A stretch of 64,000 nucleotides of DNA. It comes from Acidimicrobiales bacterium (GTDB lineage: Bacteria > Actinomycetota > Acidimicrobiia > Acidimicrobiales > JADJXE01). The stretch spans positions 757,001-821,000 of the forward strand of contig JADJXE010000001.1 in the NCBI GenBank assembly GCA_016716005.1. The letters are read 5' to 3'. The notes under the pieces are model-generated. The model was given only the letters and a program-made list of their open reading frames with translations, had not been told where the DNA came from and ran no database searches. The position numbers were made by a program, and so were the translations under genes. Below, one piece after another: positions 43,432 to 51,123 of the stretch (position 1 is its first letter; every line of letters starts with the position of its first letter).

Positions 43432-44211
43432 GTGACCTCGGTCGCGGATCCCTCACCAGACACCGGGCGGCTGGCGAACCTGCGGACCTGGAACATCGGC
43501 GTCGGGCTCGTGCATCTCGGGCAAGCAGCACTGATCCTGCTCCTCAGCAACAGCTTCGCGATCCCTGTCGTCGCCCCCGTCCAGACAGGTCCGCCCGGCA
43601 CCCCTCTCACCGTCGAGAAGACCCTCTTCGAGGTCCGCTTCTCCTGGGCCATCGCCGCGTTTCTCCTGCTCGCCGCCGTCGACCATCTCCTCATGGCAAG
43701 CCCAGCCGTCGTCGGGTGGTACGAGCGCAACCTCCAGCGCAACATCAACTACGCACGGTGGGTCGAGTACTCGATCAGTGCCTCCGTGATGATCGTCCTG
43801 ATCGCCATGCTCCCCGGCATCACGAACGTCTACGCGCTCATCGGCCTGTTCTCCGTGAACGCGGCGATGATCCTGTTCGGCCTGCTCATGGAGCGGGTCA
43901 ACCAGAACCGGGACGACGTCACCTGGTGGCCGTTCGCCTTCGGCTGCGTCGCCGGCGTCGTTCCCTGGCTCTGCATCACGATCGCTCTCGTCCTGGCGAC
44001 AACGGAGGCCGAAGGCGTACCCGGCTTCGTGTACGGGATCTTCGTGTCGCTCTTGGTGCTGTTCAACTGCTTCGCACTGAACCAGTGGCTGCAGTACCGC
44101 CGACGCGGACGCTTCGCCGCCTACCTCTACGGGGAGAAGGCGTACCTCGTGTTGAGCTTGGTCGCGAAGAGCGCACTGGCGTGGCAGGTCTTCGCCGGCA
44201 CCTTGAGCTGA
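43432..44211 (+). CDS. Heliorhodopsin
   Basis: A 259-residue seven-helix retinal protein of the heliorhodopsin family, which sits in the membrane in inverted topology compared with type-1 rhodopsins. The retinal-binding Lys246 is in the last helix (LSLVAKSALAWQVF), and the Schiff-base counterion Glu112 is in helix 3 (ARWVEYSISASVM). The family motifs N-x-x-x-G-x-x-H-L-x-Q in helix 1 and EKAYLVLSL before the Lys helix are present. Light-driven pumping is not expected for the family; sensory or regulatory roles are proposed. The next genes encode an ABC membrane domain and a K+/H+ antiporter. No carotenoid/retinal synthesis gene is in the window. Confidence 0.92.
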   Translation: MTSVADPSPDTGRLANLRTWNIGVGLVHLGQAALILLLSNSFAIPVVAPVQTGPPGTPLTVEKTLFEVRFSWAIAAFLLLAAVDHLLMASPAVVGWYERNLQRNINYARWVEYSISASVMIVLIAMLPGITNVYALIGLFSVNAAMILFGLLMERVNQNRDDVTWWPFAFGCVAGVVPWLCITIALVLATTEAEGVPGFVYGIFVSLLVLFNCFALNQWLQYRRRGRFAAYLYGEKAYLVLSLVAKSALAWQVFAGTLS

Positions 44212-44268
44212 CACCGACCCATCGGCGTCGGGCGTCGCGCCGACGCCGCCGGTGAGAGATTGCCTGCC

Positions 44269-45120
44269 GTGAGCCTCCTGTCGACCCACCTCCGCCGCCA
44301 CCGCGGCCAGCTGGCCGTCACCTACGTGGCCGTGGTGCTCGAGAACACCTTCGAGCTCCTCTACCCCTTCGCCATCGGCCTCGCCGTCGACGACCTGCTC
44401 GACGACGAGTGGCGCGGCGTCATCGTGTTCGCGCTGATCTGGCTGGCGCACACGGTGCTGAGCGTGGCCCGCCAGCGCTACGACACTCGCTCGTTCAACC
44501 GCCTCTACACCGACATGGCGACCGATCTCGTGGAAGAGCACCGGGACCTGGGCATCCCGACGTCGACCGTCGTGGCCCGGGCCGCGCTGGCCGGCGAGTA
44601 CGTGGACTTCCTGGAGCGCGACGTGGACGTCTCGATCACCGCGGGGTTCGCCGTCGTCGGGTCGCTCGTCATGATCTTCTTCTACGACCCGATCCTCGGG
44701 CTCGCTGCTGCCGCCGTCGCGGCCCCGGTCGCGATGCTCAACCTCCGGCTCGTCCGGCGGTCGCGGCACGTCTATCGCCGGCTCAACGACGTGCTCGAGG
44801 TGGAGGTCACAGTGATCGAGCAGGGCTCGGTGGACGACGTCCACCGTCACTTCGGGACCCTCGCCTCGCACTGGATCCGGCTCTCCGATGCCGAGGCGTC
44901 GACCTGGGGGGTGTTCCAGCTGATCGCCGCCGGCCTCGCCGTGTTCGCCCTCGTCAGCACGACCAGCACCGAGGCGCAGGCGGGCGCCATCTTCGCCACC
45001 ATCGCCTATGTCTGGTCGTACATCGGGGGCTTCGACCAGATCCCCACCGTGCTCCAGCGGATCGCGAACCTGCGCGACATCCGCCGTCGCCTCGACGGAG
45101 CCGACATGGCCGAGGATTGA
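44269..45120 (+). CDS. ABC transporter six-TM membrane domain, no ATPase
   Basis: A 283-residue membrane protein with the six-helix layout of ABC exporter membrane domains (ABC_membrane_3-like). Segments include VAVVLENTFELLYPFAIGLAVDDLL, HTVLSVARQRYDTRSFNRLYTDMA, GSLVMIFFYDPILGLAAAAV and a C-terminal IATIAYVWSYIGG-type span. It ends shortly after the sixth helix and lacks Walker A, LSGGQ and Walker B, and no ATPase gene is adjacent. It may be a stand-alone membrane protein or need an ATPase elsewhere. The start is GTG 44269; a TTG three codons earlier is in frame. It is 57 bases after the heliorhodopsin stop. Confidence 0.8.
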   Translation: MSLLSTHLRRHRGQLAVTYVAVVLENTFELLYPFAIGLAVDDLLDDEWRGVIVFALIWLAHTVLSVARQRYDTRSFNRLYTDMATDLVEEHRDLGIPTSTVVARAALAGEYVDFLERDVDVSITAGFAVVGSLVMIFFYDPILGLAAAAVAAPVAMLNLRLVRRSRHVYRRLNDVLEVEVTVIEQGSVDDVHRHFGTLASHWIRLSDAEASTWGVFQLIAAGLAVFALVSTTSTEAQAGAIFATIAYVWSYIGGFDQIPTVLQRIANLRDIRRRLDGADMAED

Positions 45121-45172
45121 TCCCGCCCCCTCAGGGCCGACAGCTGAGGCGCCGAGCGAACAGAATGCCGGC

Positions 45173-45649
45173 ATGCCCGAGATCCACCAGACGCCGTTGC
45201 CCGGGGTCGGTGTGCGGTTCGACTTCCTCTGCCGGTCAGGTCCGAGGGTGGGGGTGATCGCCCGGACTTCGGGGCGTCGGGAGCTGCTCGTCTATGACGA
45301 ACGGGATCCTGACGCCGTCGCCTCCCGGGTCGACCTGTCCGCCGAGGAGGCCCTTGCGCTGGCCGAGGCGCTCGGCGCCGAAGGTGTCGCCGGGCAGCTC
45401 GATCGCCTGTCCAGCCTCATCGCCGGTCTGGCCGTCGACTGGCTGCCACTCCCGAGGGACGTACCCGTGCGCACCATCGGGCAGCTGGAGCTGCGCCGCC
45501 GCACCGGGGTCTCGGTCGTGGCCATCCTGCGGGACGGCGAGGCCCAGCCAGCCCCCGGGCCCGAGGACGAGCTCCGCCCGGGCGACACGGTCGTCATGGT
45601 GGGTACCGCCGAGGGACTCCGAGCCGCCGCCGAGCTCCTGGGGATCTGA
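45173..45649 (+). CDS. khtT: K+/H+ antiporter regulatory subunit (KhtT-like)
   Basis: A 158-residue cytoplasmic gating subunit of a CPA2 antiporter. The N-terminal 70 residues are a KhtT-type domain (TPLPGVGVRFDFLCRSGPRVG, ELLVYDERDPDA), and the C terminus is an RCK_C/TrkA-C domain (RRRTGVSVVAILRDGE, ELRPGDTVVMVGTAEGL). In Bacillus the KhtT partner senses nucleotides and pH and opens KhtU. The antiporter gene starts four bases after its stop, which makes the assignment firm. Confidence 0.88.
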   Translation: MPEIHQTPLPGVGVRFDFLCRSGPRVGVIARTSGRRELLVYDERDPDAVASRVDLSAEEALALAEALGAEGVAGQLDRLSSLIAGLAVDWLPLPRDVPVRTIGQLELRRRTGVSVVAILRDGEAQPAPGPEDELRPGDTVVMVGTAEGLRAAAELLGI

Positions 45650-45653
45650 GCCG

Positions 45654-46868
45654 GTGGTCTTCGCCGCCGGCCAGGAAGCCGCCCCGGCCCTCATCGAGCT
45701 CGGTGGGCTGCTGCTCGCCCTGGCTGTCCTGGGGCGGCTGTCGAGCCGCGTCGGCTTGTCCCCGATCCCCCTTTACCTCGTCGCCGGTCTGCTGCTCGGT
45801 GAGGGCGGGGTGTTCGGGTTGTCGGCCTCGGAGGGCTTCCTCGACGTCGCCGCCACGCTCGGCGTGGTGCTGCTGCTGCTGATGCTCGGGCTCGAGTACT
45901 CGAGCGACGAGCTGGTGGCGAACCTGCGCACCAATGCGGCCGCAGGTGCTGTCGACCTCCTCAACGTCGCGCCGGGGGTGGCCGCCGGGCTGCTGGCCGG
46001 CTGGTCGCTCGAAGAGGTCATCGCCCTGGGCGGTATCACCTACGTGTCCTCGTCCGGGATCATCGCCAAGGTGCTTGCCGATCTCGGGCGCTTGGGGAAC
46101 CGGGAGACCCCGACCGTCCTGTCGCTGCTGGTGATCGAGGACCTCGTGATGGCGCTCTACCTGCCCGTGCTGGTCGGGATCGGCCTGAACCGATCGGCGG
46201 CCGACACCGCGGCGACCACAGCGGTCGCCATCGTCGCCGTGGTCGTCGTGCTGGCGGCCGCCTTGCGCTTCGGCGAGCCGGTCAGCCGGGTCCTGGCCAG
46301 CCGTTCCGACGAGGTCCTGCTGTTCGGGATCGTGGGTGTGGGACTGCTGATCGCCGGCCTCGCCGAGCTGGTGAACGTGTCGGGCGCCATCGGCGCGTTC
46401 CTGGTGGGCATCACCGTGTCCGGGGCGGTGGCACGTCAGGGCACCGAGCTGGTGCGGCCGTTGCGCGACCTGTTCGCGGCAGCCTTCTTCATCGTGTTCA
46501 CCTTCCAGATCGACCCGCGGGACCTGCCCGGCGTCCTGGTCCCGGCACTGGCCTTGGCCGTTGCCTCTGGCGCGCTGAAGGTGGCGACGACCTGGTGGGC
46601 CGCGGCGCGCGCCGGCATCGGCCCCCGAGGTCGCCTTCGCGCCGGCACCGTGATGACCGCCCGAGGTGAGTTCTCCATCGTGATCGCCGGCATCGCAGTT
46701 GCTGGCGGCGCCCGACCCGAGCTGGGCACGCTGGCCGCCGCCTACGTGCTCCTGCTCGCCGTCGCAGGTCCCCTGGCGACCCGATTCGTCGAGCCGGTGG
46801 TCGAGCGGTTGGCCCCGCGCCTCATCGGGATCCCGCCCTCGGGCGACGGGAGAGCCAGCGCGCCGTGA
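45654..46868 (+). CDS. khtU: CPA2 family K+/H+ antiporter (KhtU-like)
   Basis: A 404-residue membrane protein of the Kef/KhtU group with about 12-13 spans and no C-terminal TrkA-N domain, so gating depends on the separate KhtT-like subunit encoded just upstream. Family segments are PLYLVAGLLLGEGG, LLLMLGLEYSSDEL, ITYVSSSGIIAKVL, LLVIEDLVMALYLPVL (ion-binding acidic residues) and MTARGEFSIVIAGIA. It exchanges K+ for H+, adjusting cytoplasmic pH and turgor. The start is GTG 45654 (four-base gap to khtT). Na+ cannot be excluded as substrate. Confidence 0.9.
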   Translation: MVFAAGQEAAPALIELGGLLLALAVLGRLSSRVGLSPIPLYLVAGLLLGEGGVFGLSASEGFLDVAATLGVVLLLLMLGLEYSSDELVANLRTNAAAGAVDLLNVAPGVAAGLLAGWSLEEVIALGGITYVSSSGIIAKVLADLGRLGNRETPTVLSLLVIEDLVMALYLPVLVGIGLNRSAADTAATTAVAIVAVVVVLAAALRFGEPVSRVLASRSDEVLLFGIVGVGLLIAGLAELVNVSGAIGAFLVGITVSGAVARQGTELVRPLRDLFAAAFFIVFTFQIDPRDLPGVLVPALALAVASGALKVATTWWAAARAGIGPRGRLRAGTVMTARGEFSIVIAGIAVAGGARPELGTLAAAYVLLLAVAGPLATRFVEPVVERLAPRLIGIPPSGDGRASAP

Positions 46869-47041
46869 ATGGCACGCGCGAGATCCTCCAGGTGGCCGCG
46901 GCGCGAGGTGCTCGTCGAGGCCGGGGATTCCGCGTGCTCGATAGCGGGTGTCGTTGTCCGAGTGCTGCACCACTTGGAGCGAGCATGGCTGCGGTTCCGG
47001 CATTGGCGACGGGTCCGGAGTGATCGCATCGGGTGGGGTCG

Positions 47042-47779
47042 TCAGTGGCGTGTGCCGGATCGGCCTCGAAGGTGTTTCAGCGCGTTGTCACGCGCTTCGC
47101 TGCTGAGTTCGGGGTGCGCGTCGGTGAAGGCCAACACCTCACGGGGGGACCGGCTCGCCAGCTCACGAAGTAGCCAGCCCACGCTCGTCTGGCTCCATCG
47201 TGTGGGGTCGCCGGCATTGACCTCTGCGATCGTCAAGAGCATGTCGGTGAACCCGTCGAACAGCTCGGGCTGTGTCGCCGCATGGTTGACGAAAGCAACC
47301 GCGCCGGCGCGTCGTTGCCACAGCGGGCCGGCGTGGACCCACCGCGCCAGGCTGCGACAGCGGCCTTCGACGTCGTCACCGGCGACGAGGAAGAGTGCGA
47401 GGGTCTTGACGCAATACCAGTCGACGGTGTTCCAGTCGGCGAGGTGACCCCTTGCGAGGGGTGCGGCAAGGTCGTCGACATGGTCGATCGTGAGGCTGGA
47501 GAGACCGTGTTCCGCGAGGAGCAGTACCCCGGCCAGCTTGTCTTCCGACCAGGCTTGCCCGAAACACGCCTGGGCGTGCTCGAGCATCATCGCGGCATCG
47601 TCGGTGTCGAGGCGGTGACGCACGACGAGCTCGTTCACGATTCGCCTCGTGTCGGCCATCTTGACGCCCCGAAACGCAGCTTCGCCCTTCAGATACCGCT
47701 CCCACCACTCCTTGGTCTGGATGCGAGCAGCGCCCGAGAGCAGTCCGTCGAGGTCGCGAGCGAACTCCAGGACCGTCAT
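47042..47779 (-). CDS. AlkD-like DNA alkylation repair protein
   Basis: A 245-residue HEAT-repeat glycosylase-like protein. Its start contains AARIQTKEWWERYLKGEAAFRGVKM, and later WNTVDWYCVKTLALFL and QTSVGWLLRELASRSPREVL match the AlkD family, which removes bulky or cationic alkylated bases. Its ATG overlaps the stop of the sigma-factor gene (ATGA at 47776-47779), so it is the last gene of the ABM-sigma-AlkD operon, and translation is coupled. The exact lesion is unknown. Confidence 0.85.
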   Translation of the reverse strand: MTVLEFARDLDGLLSGAARIQTKEWWERYLKGEAAFRGVKMADTRRIVNELVVRHRLDTDDAAMMLEHAQACFGQAWSEDKLAGVLLLAEHGLSSLTIDHVDDLAAPLARGHLADWNTVDWYCVKTLALFLVAGDDVEGRCRSLARWVHAGPLWQRRAGAVAFVNHAATQPELFDGFTDMLLTIAEVNAGDPTRWSQTSVGWLLRELASRSPREVLAFTDAHPELSSEARDNALKHLRGRSGTRH

Positions 47780-48648
47780 GTCTGGAGCAGCGTCGGGAGC
47801 GAGGCTCTGATCGTCGACATGATCCGGTCCGGTCCCGTCCACTCGGGATCGGTGCGGTAGACCTCGGCGATCGCCTCAGCGAGGTCCAGCTCTGCCGCTG
47901 CCGCCATGATGACGCCATGGTCGATCGAGGCACCGGCGCCGGCGTGATGGGCGTGAAGGGGCTGAGCTGGATCGAGGATTCCTGCTTCGATGCTCGCGTC
48001 GACGAGGTGTGAACATCGGCACGGGTTCTCGGAACGGATCAGCCCGCAGCGTTGCGCCATGATCGATCGCATCGTTCGCCGTGCCCGGGCCAGGCGCTGC
48101 CGGAACGCTGCTGGCGTTGTCTCGCACGCCTCCGCCCCCTCGACGTCGGTCAACCCGATGACATCACCCAACAGGTACGCAAGCCGTACCGGACGCGAGA
48201 GGCACAACAACATCCCGTACGTGCACGCAATACGAACGTCGCCACACAACTCGTCGAACTCCACCAGGGACGCCGTCTCCGCCGACGGCTCCGAGCGATG
48301 CCGGTCGATCCAGTCGCCGAACTCCTCCGGCCCTGCGACGGTGGGCTCGAGCCGCTGGGTCCTCATCCTGAGGAAGTGGCGCGACGCAACGGTGTGGGCC
48401 CACGTGGTGACTTTCGATCGCCCCTCGAACGAAGCCAGATGGGTGACGATGCGGATCAGCGCCTCCTGCGTTGCGTCGGCCGCATCCTCGGGATGAGCGA
48501 ACATCCGCATCGCCAACCGGTAGATCGGATCCTGCAGCTCCCGGCAGAGAGCATCGAGTGCAGCAGCGTCGCCCGAGACCGCTTGGTGAGCGAGCGCCGC
48601 AAGGGGATCGGGTTCAGGCACCGAGATCCTCGGCGACGAGGGTGCCAT
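47776..48648 (-). CDS. ECF-type RNA polymerase sigma factor
   Basis: A 290-residue sigma-70 family factor. Region 2 is clear (RLAMRMFAHPEDAADATQEALIRIV, FEGRSKVTTWAHTVASRHFL), and region 4 lies around residues 150-200 (LAYLLGDVIGLTDVEGAEACETTPAAFRQRLARAR). A C-terminal extension of about 90 residues carries a C-R-C motif (NPCRCSHLVDASIEAG), possibly metal-binding or regulatory. No anti-sigma gene is adjacent. It overlaps the upstream ABM gene by 35 bases and the downstream AlkD gene by four. Its targets may include this operon (inference). Confidence 0.88.
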   Translation of the reverse strand: MAPSSPRISVPEPDPLAALAHQAVSGDAAALDALCRELQDPIYRLAMRMFAHPEDAADATQEALIRIVTHLASFEGRSKVTTWAHTVASRHFLRMRTQRLEPTVAGPEEFGDWIDRHRSEPSAETASLVEFDELCGDVRIACTYGMLLCLSRPVRLAYLLGDVIGLTDVEGAEACETTPAAFRQRLARARRTMRSIMAQRCGLIRSENPCRCSHLVDASIEAGILDPAQPLHAHHAGAGASIDHGVIMAAAAELDLAEAIAEVYRTDPEWTGPDRIMSTIRASLPTLLQT

Positions 48649-48925
48649 GGATCATCGTCGGCGCCGCGGCGATGAACGAGAAGAACCTGCTCGCCGCCGG
48701 CAGCGTCATCGCCGTCTCGGCGGCCGCTCTCGCCGCGTCCAGACTCGCCCAGAACCAGACGTCGATCCACGTGCCCGGCTCCTCGCCCCGGAACAGTCGG
48801 GCTTCGATCAAGCCAGGGCAGGCACCACGAATCGAACGCACCGCATCGAGGTGAGCAGCCAGCATCTCCGTTTCTGCTGCCGGGCCGATCTCGAATCTCG
48901 CCAGCTCGACGGCCATCTCAGCCAT
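48614..48925 (-). CDS. Antibiotic-biosynthesis-monooxygenase (ABM) fold protein
   Basis: A 103-residue dimeric ferredoxin-like fold protein. ABM features are LARFEIGPAAETEMLAAHL, then CPGLIEARLFRGEEPGTWIDVWFWASLDAARAA-type alternation and the C-terminal FFSFIAAAP helix. The ATG at 48925 follows GGAGGA at ideal spacing. It is the first gene of the operon with the sigma factor and AlkD. It may act on a small aromatic or haem-like compound or only bind it; the enzyme activity is not shown by sequence. Confidence 0.8.
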   Translation of the reverse strand: MAEMAVELARFEIGPAAETEMLAAHLDAVRSIRGACPGLIEARLFRGEEPGTWIDVWFWASLDAARAAAETAMTLPAASRFFSFIAAAPTMIHGTLVAEDLGA

Positions 48926-49129
48926 TGTCTCATCCTCCGTTCGGAGCCGAACCGGCCGGTTGCCGATCGCTCGGGAGGTGAGAGGCATCCTGCGACGCGA
49001 CTGTGACATCTCGAACCACGACGACGTTGTCAGCCGACTTCAACCGGCTCGGGACCTGACGACCGACCTGGGACCCTTCGCACAGAACCCGTTCCTCGCT
49101 CTGGTCACCCCGCTGCTGCCAGTCGGGCC

Positions 49130-49252
49130 AGTTCCGGCCGGTGCTCGACCGGCACTACCCGCTCGAGGAGATCGTCGAGGCGTCCCACCACGCCGAGAGG
49201 GCGGAAGGTCGGAAACGTCGTCATCGACGTGCAGCGCTGCGACGAGCAGTAG
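49130..49252 (+). pseudogene. C-terminal remnant of a zinc-type alcohol dehydrogenase
   Basis: One frame reads FRPVLDRHYPLEEIVEASHHAE, shortened here, and after a shift the next reads KVGNVVIDVQ up to a TAG at 49250-49252. Together they match the last 40 residues of MDR/quinone-oxidoreductase proteins (V-x-D-R-x-Y-P-L-E-x-I-x-E-A...K-x-G-N-V-V-[IL]). The rest of the gene is missing and a frameshift lies near 49205. It converges on an intact MDR gene ten bases away. Confidence 0.6.
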
Positions 49253-49261
49253 GGGTTGCGC

Positions 49262-50233
49262 TCAGGTGCAGTCGATCACGATCTTGCCGGCGAACCGCCC
49301 GGCGCCGAAGCACCGCAAGGCGTCGGCCGTCTCGGCCAGCGGGAACGTGCGGTCGATGACCGGCACCACCGTGCCGTCCTCGAGAAGCTGGCGCAGGTCC
49401 ATGAGGTCGGGCAGCGTCGGCTTGGCGTAGAGGACCAGACCCATCCGGCGCCGCTCGGTCACCCGGAGCCACAGCCCGAGCGAGGCCGCTTCGAGGACGC
49501 GCGCCGGCGACCCGCCGATGCCGGCGTAGACGCCGGTGGGGCTCAGCGCCCGCCGGTAGTCGAGCGGCGAGCGATGAGCCGCCACGTCGACGATCCGGTC
49601 GTAGCGAACGCCGGCGCGGGTGAAGTCCTCGCGCTGGTAGTCGATGGCGTGGTCGGCCCCGACCGATCGCACCACGTCGAGCTTCGCGGCGACGTCGACG
49701 CCGGTCACCTCGGCGCCGAGCGACTTCGCGATCTGGACGGCGATCGTGCCCACGCCGCCGCCGGCGCCGTTGACGAGCACCCGGTCGCCCGGGCGGACGG
49801 AGCCCCTGAAGCGCAGCCCGGCGAGGGCGAGCAGCCCGGCCTGCGGTGCGGCGGCAGCCTGCTGGAAGCTCAGCCCGGCCGGCATCGGCGCCAGCGCGTC
49901 CGGCGCGGCGCGGGCGTACTCGGCGAACGCACCGAACCCGCAGCCAGAGAGGTCGCCGAACACCTCGTCGCCCGGCCGGAGGCGGATGACGTTCCTGCCG
50001 ACCACCTCGACCCGCCCGGCGACGTCGCTCCCGAGCACCGGATGGCTCGGCTTGGTCAGGGCGGGCAGGCGGGCGAGGAACGGCGTGCCTCGCAGCAGGT
50101 CCCAGTCCCAGGAGTTCACCGAGGCGGCCTCGACCCGCACGAGCACCTCGTCGTCACCGACGGTCGGCGTCTCGACCTCCTCGAGGTGCAGCACGTCGGG
50201 TGTGCCGTACTGGCGGTAGACGATCGCCCTCAC
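49262..50233 (-). CDS. NAD(P)H quinone-oxidoreductase-like MDR protein
   Basis: A 323-residue zinc-free medium-chain dehydrogenase. It starts MRAIVYRQYGTPDVLHLEEVE. The nucleotide-binding fold is LVNGAGGGVGTIAVQIAKSLGAEVTGV, and GSDVAGRVEVVG and VIDRTFPLAETADALR are family marks. The zinc ligands of alcohol dehydrogenases are absent. GTG 50233 is chosen (GAGGAG upstream), and the next residues match the family N terminus. It would reduce an enone or quinone with NADPH. It is monocistronic as far as I can see. Confidence 0.9.
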   Translation of the reverse strand: MRAIVYRQYGTPDVLHLEEVETPTVGDDEVLVRVEAASVNSWDWDLLRGTPFLARLPALTKPSHPVLGSDVAGRVEVVGRNVIRLRPGDEVFGDLSGCGFGAFAEYARAAPDALAPMPAGLSFQQAAAAPQAGLLALAGLRFRGSVRPGDRVLVNGAGGGVGTIAVQIAKSLGAEVTGVDVAAKLDVVRSVGADHAIDYQREDFTRAGVRYDRIVDVAAHRSPLDYRRALSPTGVYAGIGGSPARVLEAASLGLWLRVTERRRMGLVLYAKPTLPDLMDLRQLLEDGTVVPVIDRTFPLAETADALRCFGAGRFAGKIVIDCT

Positions 50234-50304
50234 CGCACGCTCCTCGGCCGTCGGTGACGAGGCCAACCGTAGCCCCGGCCGGGTCCGGTGGTGCCGGGGC
50301 CCAC

Positions 50305-50424
50305 GCCACGTCCAAGCGGGTGTGGCTGGCCTCGTGGAAGAAGGCGACGGGCGGTCAGAGCGCGAAGCGCCCCGACACGCGGGCCAAGCGGGTGGCCGAG
50401 GTGGCGGCCAAGGCCGAGGAGGGC
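50305..50424 (+). pseudogene. Internally deleted YdeI/OmpD-associated family remnant
   Basis: A frame reads KRVWLASWKKATGG and then immediately SAKRPDTRAKRVAEVAAKAEEG. The first piece resembles the N-terminal region of YdeI/OmpD-associated proteins and the second their C-terminal helix (A-K-R-P-E-T-R-A-x-R). About 100 residues that separate them in family members are absent, which implies an in-frame internal deletion. No start or ribosome site is obvious. Confidence 0.5.
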
Positions 50425-50649
50425 GCGTCCAGCCGGGCAGCAGGTCGGCCGGTCGGGCGCCGGCGAGGCGACTGGCGGTTACCGGCCGCAGCTCGACCGA
50501 GACGCGGTCAGGATGGTGCCCGTGCGCGCTGCCGCGACCCTGCATGATCCGTCCGGCACCGTTGTCACGGACGCGCCACCGGGGGCTGCGACGTCGTGGA
50601 CGCTGCGATCTGGGGGCGACCCCCCACGCCCACGAGCGGAGGAGGCATC

Positions 50650-51039
50650 GTGCGTCTTGGCTATGTGATCATCTACGTGCCCGACGTCGAGGAGGCCGTC
50701 GACTTCTACGAACGGGCCTTCGGGATCTCCCGCGCGTTCGTCCACGAGTCCGGCGATTTCGCCCAGATGGCGACCGGGGACACGGCGCTGGCGTTCACCA
50801 GTCACCGACTCGGCGAGACCGCGGTACCGATCGCGTACACCAAGCTCGAGCGAGAGGACCCTCCCCCAGGATTCGAGTTCACCCTGCTCGACCCCGATGT
50901 CGCCACGGCATACCAGCGAGCCGTCGACGCTGGCGCCGAGGCGGTCGCTGCTCCCCACGCCACACCCTGGGGACAGACCGTTTCGTACGTTCGCGACCCC
51001 TACGGAGTCCTGATCGGTATCGCCTCCCCCATGGGCTGA
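50650..51039 (+). CDS. VOC (glyoxalase/bleomycin resistance) family protein
   Basis: A 129-residue vicinal-oxygen-chelate protein. The paired beta-alpha-beta-beta-beta modules begin LGYVIIYVPDVEEAVDFYERAFG, with metal-type positions at His in VHESGDF, Glu in FEFTLL and the C-terminal YVRDPYGVLIGIASP. GGAGG lies six bases before the GTG at 50650. Members include glyoxalase I, fosfomycin thiol transferases and dioxygenases, and the exact role is not fixed. Methylglyoxal synthase lies 2 kb away, so a glyoxalase-like role is an option only. Confidence 0.85.
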   Translation: MRLGYVIIYVPDVEEAVDFYERAFGISRAFVHESGDFAQMATGDTALAFTSHRLGETAVPIAYTKLEREDPPPGFEFTLLDPDVATAYQRAVDAGAEAVAAPHATPWGQTVSYVRDPYGVLIGIASPMG

Positions 51040-51123
51040 GCGTCCCCGCCCGACCAGGCCGCGGAGGATGGAGAGGAGCACGCCCTCGGTCGCCAGCGCA
51101 CGGGCCACCTGGACTGACGCACG

